A DNA stretch of 64,000 bases from Polaromonas sp. JS666. GTDB lineage: Bacteria > Pseudomonadota > Gammaproteobacteria > Burkholderiales > Burkholderiaceae_C. The position numbers and the translations under genes are program-made. Below, piece after piece: positions 56,284 through 64,000 of this stretch (within the stretch, counting starts at the first letter, position 1; each line of letters begins with the position of its first letter). The notes under the pieces were generated by a model that was given only the letters and a program-made list of their open reading frames with translations, did no database searches and was not told where the DNA came from. The stretch is from positions 806,001-870,000 of the forward strand of contig NZ_FNHX01000001.1 of assembly GCF_900103405.1 (NCBI RefSeq). The letters are read 5' to 3'.

Positions 56284-57183
56284 TCAGGGCGCCGTCAGCC
56301 CCACCTTGCGCACAAAGGCGTCCAGCGGCACCGACCACATCTTGCCGCCATAGGTCAGCAGCGAATGCCCGTCGTGCCCGGCCAGCGGCCCGGTCTGGAC
56401 GAACTGTGTGTCGCTGCCGCCCGCCTTGAAGGCCTCATGCCACTCGCGGGGCGCCTCGGCGCCCCAGTACTGGTCGTTCTCGGCATACAGCCACAGGCTG
56501 GGCACCTTGACCAGCTTGCCGAGTTCGCCGTAAGTCTTGCGCAGGTTGTCGGGCCCGCAGCTTTTGGTGGGTGAATCTGCAGGGTTACCGCCCGAGCCGC
56601 CCGCGAAATTGACGGCGCCTATCACGCCCGGCAGGTTGAGCGCGGCCACCGACACCGTGGTCATGCCGCCCACCGACTGGCCTTCCAGCAACAGCCTGTC
56701 CTTGCGCACCCAGGGTTGCTGCAGCGCCCACTGGTGCAGCGCGACCACCGTCTTGCCGGCCTGGCTGGCCACGCGCGTGAAGTCGGGATCGCCGCCGCAG
56801 ACCTTGCCGCTCCAGCGGGCCCCGGAGTCTTCGCGGTCCAGCCCGCCGGTGTCGCCGTAACCGGGCCTGACCGGGGCCACCACGGCCACCCCCTTGAGAA
56901 GCCAGTAATTCGCGTGCCCGACCAGCACCGGGTACTCCAGCCTGGCCCTGTCGGCACGCGAGGGGGCCCGCCCATGGGAAAAAATCACCAGCGGAAACGG
57001 GCCTTCGCCCTCGGGCTTGTAGACGTGGGTGACGACTTCAACCTGCTTGTTGTCGATGAGCAGCGGCAGCTTGACGATTTGCGGCGGCACACGCTCGGGC
57101 GGCTGCTGCGCCCAGGCAGGCACGGCGGCGAGCTGCGCCACCCACACCAGGCCAATCGCCCATCCTTGTTTCAACCAGTGCAT
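56284..57183 (-). CDS. Exported alpha/beta hydrolase (dienelactone-hydrolase-like)
   Basis: A 299-residue alpha/beta hydrolase with a signal peptide ending AVPAWAQ. The oxyanion region is VIFSHGRAPSRADRA, and the nucleophile Ser lies in LLLEGQSVGGMTT. The catalytic His is probably in LAGHDGHSLL. Two or three cysteines (KVCGGD, KSCGPD) could form a disulfide, in keeping with the periplasm. It is downstream of galM on the same strand by 47 bases. The substrate is unknown; ester or lactone hydrolysis is likely. Confidence 0.82.
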   Translation of the reverse strand: MHWLKQGWAIGLVWVAQLAAVPAWAQQPPERVPPQIVKLPLLIDNKQVEVVTHVYKPEGEGPFPLVIFSHGRAPSRADRARLEYPVLVGHANYWLLKGVAVVAPVRPGYGDTGGLDREDSGARWSGKVCGGDPDFTRVASQAGKTVVALHQWALQQPWVRKDRLLLEGQSVGGMTTVSVAALNLPGVIGAVNFAGGSGGNPADSPTKSCGPDNLRKTYGELGKLVKVPSLWLYAENDQYWGAEAPREWHEAFKAGGSDTQFVQTGPLAGHDGHSLLTYGGKMWSVPLDAFVRKVGLTAP

Positions 57184-57230
57184 GCCCGGCTCCCTGTAGT
57201 TGCCGGAACATTCTGACATGCGGGGCTTGT

Positions 57231-58328
57231 TTATGCCGTGCTGAAGCGGTACAGCGTGCGGCCCTGGCGCGCCTGCCCCGGCAGGTGCAGGGCCGAAGGA
57301 AAGGCCGGGATATTGGGCGCATTCGGGTAGCCCTGAGGCTCAAAGCACAGGCTTTGCTGCTGTACATAGCGCCTGCCGCCCTTGCCCGGCCCGCCGGCCA
57401 GGGGTTCGCCGGCCAGCATGCCGGTGTAAAACTGCATGGTGGGCTCGCTCGACCAGACCTCCATCACACGGCCGCTGGCAGGTGCACTCACACGCGCGCA
57501 GAGCGCCAGTTCACCATCCTCGGCCGCGTTGCGCTCTATCGCAAAGCAGTCGTCGTAGCCGGCAACCCCGCCTGCGGCTTGCGGTCTGCCCACGCGCGTC
57601 TCGAGCGCCGTGGGCTGGCGCAGGTCAAATGGCGTGCCCTCCACCGGCAGCAGCCTGCCCGTGGCGATCAGTTCGGGGGTCATTTCGAAATAACGGCTCG
57701 CGCGGATCATCACTTCATGCCCCAGCGCGCTGGCGCTGTGCGTGCTGTTCACCCCTTCGAGGTTAAAAAAAGCGTGGGTGGTGAAGTTGGCCATGGTGGG
57801 CGCATCCAGCGCCACGGCCTCGTAATCGAGCGCCAGCTCATTCGCCTCCGTCACGCGGTACAGCAGGCGCAAGGCCAACGCACCGGGAAAACCTTCCTCG
57901 CCGTCGGCAAACACATAACGCATCTCCACGCTACAGGCGTCGTGCTGCACAGCATCGAAAACCTGGAAGCGCGAACCCCGCAGACCGCCATGCAGGCAGT
58001 GCGGGCCGTTGTTGGCCGCCAGCTGGTGCTCCGTGCCGCCCAGCGTGAAACGCGCGTTCTCTATGCGCCCCGCATAGCGCCCCACAAAAGCACCCACGGA
58101 GGGCGCGCCGCCCACCACGCCTTCAATGCTGTCGTAACCCAGCACCACATCGTCAAAACGTCCCGCACGGTCGGGCACCAGCAGCTGCTCTATCTTGGCG
58201 CCGTAGTTGGTCACGCACACCGCCATGCCGCGCTGGTTGCGCAGGGTGAACAGCCTGACGGGCTTGCCGTCGATCTCGCGCGCGAAACGGGTGGGATCGA
58301 GCAAAAGGGTATGGTCCGGGCCGCTCAC
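57231..58328 (-). CDS. galM: Aldose 1-epimerase (GalM-type mutarotase)
   Basis: A 365-residue mutarotase that interconverts alpha and beta anomers of hexoses. The family segments NYGAKIEQLLVPD, FVGRYAGRIENARFTL, NNGPHCLHGG (catalytic His) and THAFFNLEG are present. The start is the GTG at 58328, which overlaps the TGA of the TRAP receptor gene in a GTGA; no ATG gives a sensible N-terminus. Coupling to a solute receptor and nearby aldarate enzymes suggests a sugar-acid or sugar substrate. Confidence 0.9.
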   Translation of the reverse strand: MSGPDHTLLLDPTRFAREIDGKPVRLFTLRNQRGMAVCVTNYGAKIEQLLVPDRAGRFDDVVLGYDSIEGVVGGAPSVGAFVGRYAGRIENARFTLGGTEHQLAANNGPHCLHGGLRGSRFQVFDAVQHDACSVEMRYVFADGEEGFPGALALRLLYRVTEANELALDYEAVALDAPTMANFTTHAFFNLEGVNSTHSASALGHEVMIRASRYFEMTPELIATGRLLPVEGTPFDLRQPTALETRVGRPQAAGGVAGYDDCFAIERNAAEDGELALCARVSAPASGRVMEVWSSEPTMQFYTGMLAGEPLAGGPGKGGRRYVQQQSLCFEPQGYPNAPNIPAFPSALHLPGQARQGRTLYRFSTA

Positions 58329-59293
58329 TTGGCAATAATCGTCAGCAGTTCTTCGCGTGTGGTCGGGTCGGCCATGTACTTGCCGTACAGCGGCCCCATG
58401 CGCCTGACCATGGGCGATACGTCCTTGACCTTGACGAACTGCGAGCCCTGCTTGGTCGTGGCCTCCAGGGCCGCGGCGACGCGCTTGTTCCACAGTTCGC
58501 GCATCAGGATCGCGGATTTGGCGCCGGCCTCGGCGAAGGCGGCCTTGTCTTCCTTGCTGAGCTTGTCCCAGAGTTTGGTCGACACCACCAACGCCTCGGG
58601 CGATATCACGTGGTTGGTCACATAGACGTTTTTGGCCACCTTGTAATGCCCCGTGGATTCATAGGAAGGCAGGTTGTTCTCGGCGCAATCGACCTTGCCC
58701 TGCTCCAGGGCGACTAGCACGTCCTTGAAGGGCAAGGCCACCGGCTTGGCTTCCATGAGCTTGACCATCTCGATGTAGACCTCGGACTGCTGCACGCGGA
58801 TGTTCATGCCGGCCAGGTCCCGCAGGTTGTTGACGGGCTTGACGCAGTAAAACGAACGGCCGCCGCCGTCATACCAGCCCAGCACCACAAAGCCGGCCGA
58901 TTTCAGGTTGGCGGAAAAGCGCTCGCCCAGCTTGCCGTCCAGGTGGCGGAACATATGGGCCGAATCGGTGAAGAGGAAAGGCAGGTTCAGCACCTTGATG
59001 CCCGGCACCGCGTCCGACAAGGGGCCCGAACTGAACTCGGCCACGTCGATCTCGCCGCTCTTGAGCATTTGCACCGCCTTGGGCTGGTCGCCAAGCGCGC
59101 CGCTGTTAAAAAGCTCTATGTTGTAGCGGCCGCCGGTGCTCTTGGAGACCTGCTCCACAAAACTCTTCATGGCTTCGGAGACCGGGTAGCCGTCGGGGTG
59201 GATGTTCCAGGCCCTCAGCTTGGCCTGGGCCATCGCGGCGCTCGCGCACAGCGCGAGGGAAAGGCATAAAAGCCCCTTGAAAGATGTACGCAT
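58325..59293 (-). CDS. TRAP transporter solute receptor DctP
   Basis: A 322-residue periplasmic receptor of the DctP family with signal peptide KGLLCLSLALCASAAMAQ. It shows the hallmark Arg in GMNIRVQQSEVY and KVDCAENNLPSYESTGHY, with TNHVISPEALVVS. TRAP receptors of this class bind carboxylates, including uronic and aldonic acids. No dctQ or dctM gene is in the window, so it is an orphan here. AGGAGA precedes the ATG, and its stop overlaps galM. Confidence 0.92.
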   Translation of the reverse strand: MRTSFKGLLCLSLALCASAAMAQAKLRAWNIHPDGYPVSEAMKSFVEQVSKSTGGRYNIELFNSGALGDQPKAVQMLKSGEIDVAEFSSGPLSDAVPGIKVLNLPFLFTDSAHMFRHLDGKLGERFSANLKSAGFVVLGWYDGGGRSFYCVKPVNNLRDLAGMNIRVQQSEVYIEMVKLMEAKPVALPFKDVLVALEQGKVDCAENNLPSYESTGHYKVAKNVYVTNHVISPEALVVSTKLWDKLSKEDKAAFAEAGAKSAILMRELWNKRVAAALEATTKQGSQFVKVKDVSPMVRRMGPLYGKYMADPTTREELLTIIAK

Positions 59294-59443
59294 TTTTGTC
59301 TCCTGGATGTGGGGCTCTACAGCTGCCTCTGGCGGGCAGTCTTGTATTTTTTGTGATCAATCCCTGAGGGGATGTTCGCACGGATGACTCGCCCTTCTCA
59401 AAGGATATGGAGCGATATCACCATTAATTCACGCAAGCCGTTT

Positions 59444-60421
59444 TCAATCGAGCTTGATGTTGGCGTCCGACACGACCTTGGCCCAGCGGCCGCGCTCCTG
59501 GTTGAAGAAGCCGTCCTGCTGCGCCGGCGTCATGGTCACGACTTCCGCGCCCTGCCCCGCGAGCTTGGCGCGTATGTCGGGGCTGCGGATGATCTTGATG
59601 AGTTCGGTGTTCAGGCGGTTGATGATGGCCGGCGGCGTGCCGTTGGCCACCAGCAGGCCTTGCCAGGTGCCGGATTCGAAGTTGGCCAGGCCTTGCTCCG
59701 CCAGCGTCGGCACATTGCCGATCAGCGGCATGCGCGTGCTCTTGGAAACGCCCAGGATTTTGAGCTTGCCGCTTTGCACATGCGGCAAGGTGGCCAGCAT
59801 GCCGTTCATCAAAATCTGCGTCTGCCCCGCGATGGTGTCGCTGACGGCTTGCGAGCCGCCCTTGTAGGGGATGTACTGCCATTTGGCCTTGCTGGCCCGC
59901 TCGACCGCCACGCCGGCCAGGTGCGGCGCGCTGCCCATGGCCGTCACCGCGAAGTTCAGCTCGGTCTTGTGCGACAGGGCCACGAGCTCCTTGAGGTTGC
60001 TCACGGGCACCGAGGGATGGACCACCAGCAGGTGCGGCGAATACGCCAGCATGGTGACGCCGCGCAAGTCCTTGGACGGATCAAAGCCCAGCTTGGGATA
60101 GACCGAGGGGCTGATGGCCAGCGCGCCGGTGTCGCATAGCAGCAGCGTGTAGCCGTCGGGCGCGGACTTGGCCACGATGTCAGCACCCAGGTTGCCGTTG
60201 GCGCCGGCCTTGTTGTCCACGATGACCGACTGCTTGAGCGCCTCGGCGAGCGGCTGCGAAATGGCGCGCGCGATGATGTCCGAAGAGCCGCCCGGCGGAT
60301 AAGGCACCACCAGGCGTATCGGTTTGGACGGCCATCCGGCCTGGGCATTTGCGGCGCCGCTTGCGGCACCCACACCCACGGCCAATGAAGCCGCAATAAG
60401 TTCTCGTCGATTGATAGCCAT
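59444..60421 (-). CDS. Bug/TctC-family solute receptor
   Basis: A 325-residue Bug protein. The signal region contains two arginines early (INRRELIAASLAVGVG), resembling a Tat signal, and ends AANAQA. The mature part begins GWPSKPIRLVVPYPPGGSSDIIAR. Other marks are DNKAGANGNLGADIVAKS and VPTLAEQGLANFE. AGGAGA precedes the ATG. It lies between the TRAP receptor and the tartronate-semialdehyde-type reductase gene. The ligand is unknown, probably a carboxylate of the same pathway. Confidence 0.93.
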   Translation of the reverse strand: MAINRRELIAASLAVGVGAASGAANAQAGWPSKPIRLVVPYPPGGSSDIIARAISQPLAEALKQSVIVDNKAGANGNLGADIVAKSAPDGYTLLLCDTGALAISPSVYPKLGFDPSKDLRGVTMLAYSPHLLVVHPSVPVSNLKELVALSHKTELNFAVTAMGSAPHLAGVAVERASKAKWQYIPYKGGSQAVSDTIAGQTQILMNGMLATLPHVQSGKLKILGVSKSTRMPLIGNVPTLAEQGLANFESGTWQGLLVANGTPPAIINRLNTELIKIIRSPDIRAKLAGQGAEVVTMTPAQQDGFFNQERGRWAKVVSDANIKLD

Positions 60422-60517
60422 GTCTGTCTCCTGAATGTTCGAAAAACGGGGGTACCCCTCCGCCGCGCCGAGAGCCTCTTTCGGGCTCCTCGCACGCGCC
60501 TGTCTGCTCTGTCCGGT

Positions 60518-61408
60518 TTATGCCGATTTCGCGACTTCGTGGTTGCCCAGCAACTCCAGCGCCCGCACCAAGGCGGAATGGTCCAGGTCCTGCATGCCGT
60601 TGGCGGCGCAGGCCTGCATCAGCTGGGCGGCGCCCGCCGTTTGCGGCAGGGCCAGGCCCAGAGTGCGCGCGCCGCTGAGCGCGAGGTTCAAATCCTTCTG
60701 GTGCAGGCCGATGCGGAAACCCGGCGCGAAGGTGCGCTTGATCATGCGCTCGCCATGCACTTCCAAAATGCGCGAGGAGGCAAAACCGCCCATCAGCGCC
60801 TGGCGCACCTTGGCCGGGTCGGCGCCGGCCTTGCTGGCGAACAGCAGGGCTTCACCGACGGCCGCGATGTTCAGCGCCACGATGATCTGGTTGGCCACCT
60901 TGCAGGTCTGGCCGTCGCCGTTGCCGCCCACTAGCGTGATGTTTTTGCCCATCAGCTCGAACAGCGGCTTGACGAGGTCGAAGGCCGCCTGCGGGCCGCC
61001 CACCATGATGGTGAGGCTGGCCGCCTTGGCGCCGACTTCGCCGCCCGACACGGGGGCGTCCAGGTAGTCGCAGCCCAGGGCGTTGATCTTCCCGGCGAAT
61101 TCCTTGGTGTCCATCGGCGAGACGGAGCTCATGTCGACAATCGTCTTGCCCTTGGTCAGCGCGCCGGCCACGCCGCCTTCGCCGAACAGCACCTTGGCCA
61201 CGTCGGGCGTGTCGGGCAGCATCATGAAGATGATGTCCGCCTGCTTGACGACCTCGGCGATGGAGTCGCAGGCCTTGCCCTTGCCGGTCAGCAGTTCGGC
61301 GGGCACCTTGCCCCGCGTGTTCAGGAAAACCTCGTGCCCTGCCGCAATCAGGTGCGCCGCCATGGGGCTGCCCATGATGCCCAGGCCGATAAATCCAAGC
61401 TTGCTCAT
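60518..61408 (-). CDS. garR: 2-hydroxy-3-oxopropionate (tartronate semialdehyde) reductase
   Basis: A 296-residue beta-hydroxyacid dehydrogenase. It carries the NAD loop LGFIGLGIMGSPMAAHL, the substrate motif LDAPVSGGEVGAKAASL and the catalytic Lys in GDGQTCKVANQIIVALN. Motifs fit GarR/GlxR, which reduces tartronate semialdehyde to D-glycerate; 3-hydroxyisobutyrate dehydrogenase is an alternative. The aldolase gene directly upstream would produce its substrate, supporting the GarR role. Confidence 0.9.
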   Translation of the reverse strand: MSKLGFIGLGIMGSPMAAHLIAAGHEVFLNTRGKVPAELLTGKGKACDSIAEVVKQADIIFMMLPDTPDVAKVLFGEGGVAGALTKGKTIVDMSSVSPMDTKEFAGKINALGCDYLDAPVSGGEVGAKAASLTIMVGGPQAAFDLVKPLFELMGKNITLVGGNGDGQTCKVANQIIVALNIAAVGEALLFASKAGADPAKVRQALMGGFASSRILEVHGERMIKRTFAPGFRIGLHQKDLNLALSGARTLGLALPQTAGAAQLMQACAANGMQDLDHSALVRALELLGNHEVAKSA

Positions 61409-61462
61409 TCAAATACTCCAGTCAAAAATCCAGTCAGAAAAACACTGCGCCCCTCAGGCGCG

Positions 61463-62245
61463 TCAGGTGCGGTAACGGTCGTGCAGGGCTTGCGTGGCGG
61501 CGCGGAACACGCCGAGGTCGCTGCCCACGGCGACGAAGGTGGCGCCCATCTCCATGTAGCGCCGCGCGTCGGCTTCCACCGGCGCGAGGATGCCCGTGGG
61601 CTTGCCGCAGGCCTTGGCGTCGGCGAACACGCCGGCGATGGCTTTCTGCACGTCGGGGTGGCCCGCGTTGCCCAGGTGGCCCAGGCCGGCGGCCAGGTCC
61701 GAGGGGCCGACAAAAATACAGTCCACGCCCTCTGTTTCGGCAATCGCGCGCGCGGCCGCGACGCCTGCGCTGCTTTCGATCTGCACCGCGACGCAGATCT
61801 GGTCGTTGATGCCCTTGAAGTAGTCGGGCACGGTGCCGTAGCGGTTGCTGCGCTGCGAGACCGACACGCCGCGCACGCCCTGCGGCGGGTAGCGCGTGGC
61901 CGCCACCGCGCGCCGTGCCTCGTCGGCGCTTTCGACAAAAGGCACCAGGAAGTTGTAGAAGCCGGCATCGAGCAGGCGCTTGATCTCGACCTCGTTGTTG
62001 CTGGTGGGGCGCACAAAGGGCGCGCTCGGGCTGTCCTTGAGCGCCATCAGCTGGGGAATGAAGGTCCCCACGTCATTGGGCGAATGTTCGCCGTCCAGCA
62101 GGATCCAGTCGAAGCCGGCCACACCCAGCACCTCGGTGGTGATGGCGTTGGCCAGCGAGGACCAGCAGCCTATCAGTTTTTTGCCGGCCAGCAGGTCTCG
62201 CTTGAAGCTGTTGGGAAAGGATTGGTAGGGAGTTGCTTGTGTCAT
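61463..62245 (-). CDS. garL: HpcH/HpaI-family aldolase (2-dehydro-3-deoxyglucarate aldolase type)
   Basis: A 260-residue class II pyruvate-dependent aldolase. Family marks include [32 protein letters not shown], and [15 protein letters not shown] with metal ligands Glu and Asp. Closest by motif to GarL, which cleaves 5-keto-4-deoxyglucarate into pyruvate and tartronate semialdehyde. 4-hydroxy-2-oxoheptanedioate aldolase is possible. The reductase that would use its product follows 54 bases downstream. Confidence 0.9.
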   Translation of the reverse strand: MTQATPYQSFPNSFKRDLLAGKKLIGCWSSLANAITTEVLGVAGFDWILLDGEHSPNDVGTFIPQLMALKDSPSAPFVRPTSNNEVEIKRLLDAGFYNFLVPFVESADEARRAVAATRYPPQGVRGVSVSQRSNRYGTVPDYFKGINDQICVAVQIESSAGVAAARAIAETEGVDCIFVGPSDLAAGLGHLGNAGHPDVQKAIAGVFADAKACGKPTGILAPVEADARRYMEMGATFVAVGSDLGVFRAATQALHDRYRT

Positions 62246-62296
62246 GGTGGTTTGCTTCTACGATGTCGGTTGCTTCGATTTGCGGTCCGCCGGGCT

Positions 62297-63289
62297 TTAT
62301 TCGGCCTTGATGTTCGCGGCCTTGATGACCTGTGCCCACTTGGCCACTTCCGCGCGCTGGAAGGCGGCGATCTGGGTCGTCGTCATGTTGGCCGGCTCCA
62401 TGCCGAAGCCCTTGAGTTTTGCCTGCATCTCGGGTTCCGCCAGGATGCGGCCGATTTCCTTGTGCAGGCGGTCGACCATGAGGGCGGGCGTTCCCGCCGG
62501 CGCAAAAATCGCCTGCCAGGAGAGCACTTCAAAATTCGCCAGGCCCGGCAGGCCGGATTCAGCCACCGTCGGCACATCCGGCATGGATGGCAGCCGGCTG
62601 GCGGACGTCACCGCGATCGCGCGCAGCTTGCCGCTTTGCACATGCGGCGCCGCGACGACGCTGGTGTCGAACATCATGTCGACCTGCCCGCCTATCACGT
62701 CCTGGATGGCCGGGCCGCTGCCCTTGTAAGGCACATGCGTGAACTTCACGCCGGAGCGAAAGGCCAGCAGCTCCAGCGAAAGGTGTTGCGAGGTGCCGGT
62801 GCCGGCCGAGGCCGACGACAGCCCGCCGCTTTTGCCCTTGCTGGCCTCGATCACGTCCTTCAAGGTTTTGTAGGGGCTGGCCTGGTTGACCACCAGCACC
62901 AGCGGGTTGGTGCCTATCAGCGTGACGGGCACAAAGGACTTGATGGGGTCGTAGCCGATCTTGGGATACAGGCTCACATTGATCGCATGCGAGCTGACCG
63001 TGCCGCCCACCAGGGTGTAGCCGTCCGGCGCGGCGCGCGAGCCGACTTCCGAACCGACGCTGCCGCCCGCTCCGGGTTTGTTGTCGACGACGATGGTGGT
63101 GCCCAGCGCGGTGCCCAGCTTCTGCCCGATCAGCCGGCCCAGCACGTCGGTGGTGCCGCCCGCAGCGAAGGGCACCAGGTAGGTGATGGGCTTGCCCGTC
63201 GGCCAGTTGCCTTGCGCGAATGCGGGAAGCGTTGAAAAACCGGCCATGGCGGCCAGCGCGGTGTTGAGCAGGGTGCGGCGTTGCATCAT
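62297..63289 (-). CDS. Bug/TctC-family solute receptor
   Basis: A 330-residue Bug protein with signal MMQRRTLLNTALAAMAGFST and cleavage near AFAQ. The mature part begins GNWPTGKPITYLVPFAAGGTTDVLGR. It has DNKPGAGGSVGSEVGSRA and VPTVAESGLPGLANFE. It is the second Bug receptor in the same operon, between the lactonase and aldolase genes. Two receptors may recognise different sugar acids. Confidence 0.93.
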   Translation of the reverse strand: MMQRRTLLNTALAAMAGFSTLPAFAQGNWPTGKPITYLVPFAAGGTTDVLGRLIGQKLGTALGTTIVVDNKPGAGGSVGSEVGSRAAPDGYTLVGGTVSSHAINVSLYPKIGYDPIKSFVPVTLIGTNPLVLVVNQASPYKTLKDVIEASKGKSGGLSSASAGTGTSQHLSLELLAFRSGVKFTHVPYKGSGPAIQDVIGGQVDMMFDTSVVAAPHVQSGKLRAIAVTSASRLPSMPDVPTVAESGLPGLANFEVLSWQAIFAPAGTPALMVDRLHKEIGRILAEPEMQAKLKGFGMEPANMTTTQIAAFQRAEVAKWAQVIKAANIKAE

Positions 63290-63339
63290 GATGAGTCCTT
63301 TGTGTGTGTCAGATAAAAGTTGCCGGGCGCTTCACGCGC

Positions 63340-64000
63340 TCAGGGCATCTCGACAATCTCAATCCAGTTCGGGTTCTTGCCGACGGGCAGGCGCTTGGGC
63401 GCGCCCAGCGCGCCGGTCGCGGCATCAATGGCGTACACCGACACGCTGTGCGAATCCTGGCCCGCCGCGATCAGGTAGCGTCCCTGCGCATCGATGGCAA
63501 AACCGCGCGGGGTTTTTTCGGTGGGCGTCTGGCCCAGGGGCTCCAGCAGGCCGGTGGCGGCATCGACACGGAAGGCCGACAGCGTGCTGGAGGTGCGCTC
63601 CGAGGCATACAGGTAGCGGCCGTCGGGCGTGAAGTGCAAGTCGGCGGCCCAGGGCTTGCCCGCGAAACCGGCCGGCAGCGTGGTGCGGGTCTGCAGCAGC
63701 TTGAGCGTGCCGCGCGCGCCATCCCAGGCGAAGACCTGGAGTTGCGCGTCCAGCTCATTGAGCAGGTAGGCAAAGCGCTGCGCCTTGTCCCAGACAAAAT
63801 GGCGCGGGCCGGATTTCGCGGCGCTGGCGGTCAGCGCCGGGTCGTTGGGCGAAAGCACGCCGGTGGCGGCATCAAAGCGCCAGCTTGAGACGTTGTCGTT
63901 GCCCAGGCTGGTGGCCAGCACAAAGCGGTTGGCCGAATCGGCATGGATGGCATGCGCATTCGCGATCCCGGGAATCAGCTGCTGGATGGCGCCTACCTTG
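63340..64000 (-). CDS. Lactonase-family beta-propeller protein, partial (N-terminus beyond window)
   Basis: The last 219 or so codons of a YbhE/Pgl-type seven-bladed propeller lactonase. Repeats such as DAATGVLSPNDPALTA, DLHFTPDGRYLYASERTSS and IDAQGRYLIAAGQDSHSV are blades. The reading frame remains open to the right edge, so the start is outside. This family includes 6-phosphogluconolactonases and lactonases acting on sugar lactones. Heading the aldolase-reductase-receptor run, it could open an aldaro- or aldono-lactone formed by sugar-acid oxidation. Confidence 0.85.
   Translation of the reverse strand, partial: KVGAIQQLIPGIANAHAIHADSANRFVLATSLGNDNVSSWRFDAATGVLSPNDPALTASAAKSGPRHFVWDKAQRFAYLLNELDAQLQVFAWDGARGTLKLLQTRTTLPAGFAGKPWAADLHFTPDGRYLYASERTSSTLSAFRVDAATGLLEPLGQTPTEKTPRGFAIDAQGRYLIAAGQDSHSVSVYAIDAATGALGAPKRLPVGKNPNWIEIVEMP

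Overview
The window looks like the chromosome of a free-living betaproteobacterium of the order Burkholderiales, most likely family Comamonadaceae (Polaromonas/Rhodoferax/Variovorax-like). The grounds are the high GC content, three Bug/TctC-type solute receptors, a phasin, the earP-efp pair with an arginine acceptor in EF-P, an RpoD with a long Lys/Ala/Pro-rich N-terminus, and an intergenic hairpin element of a kind I recall from this family. The genus cannot be fixed by reading. No transposase, integrase, phage gene, CRISPR array or rRNA was seen. Two tRNA genes (His-GTG and Val-TAC) are present.

Bases 1-10,400 are an iron block. Fur-box-like dyads precede a PepSY membrane protein, a Fiu-type catecholate receptor with its PiuC dioxygenase, a bacterioferritin-associated ferredoxin, and HemP. 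The block also carries ferredoxin-NADP reductase, bacterioferritin and tonB-exbB-exbD. It therefore combines import (receptor plus TonB energy), storage (Bfr) and the reductive release chain NADPH-Fpr-Bfd-Bfr. A further Fur-like dyad at 46.3 kb precedes an FbpA-type ferric-binding protein that has no permease next to it.

Bases 10,500-20,600 hold housekeeping genes: a Bax inhibitor-1 protein, rlmD, a surE-pcm-nlpD operon that lacks the usual rpoS neighbour, a quinone reductase, and ppiD and hupB with the two tRNAs. Bases 20,600-25,600 hold a small catabolic operon (Bug receptor, haloacetate-dehalogenase-like hydrolase, tartrate/malate-type dehydrogenase) divergent from a LysR regulator. Bases 25,600-44,400 carry pgsA, uvrC, earP, efp, a LOG protein, rmuC, a hydroxyacid reductase, an ion transporter, pncB, an FKBP isomerase, a branched-chain amino-acid-type ABC transporter with fused permeases, and four minus-strand enzymes.

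Bases 44,600-56,300 carry a phasin, a patatin lipoprotein, the orphan FbpA, a hydroxyacyl-CoA dehydrogenase behind a near-palindromic operator, a second LysR gene, gamma-glutamyltransferase, dnaG and rpoD. Bases 57,200-64,000 (minus strand) form a run of lactonase, Bug receptor, HpcH/HpaI aldolase, tartronate-semialdehyde-type reductase, Bug receptor, TRAP receptor and aldose 1-epimerase. Read together these suggest oxidative breakdown of a uronic or aldaric acid to pyruvate and glycerate; the early steps lie outside the window or elsewhere. I did not find a clearly new biological system. The most useful leads are the fluoroacetate-dehalogenase-like operon, the aldarate-type operon, the compact iron block with a candidate 32-residue membrane peptide, and the rpoS-less surE locus.
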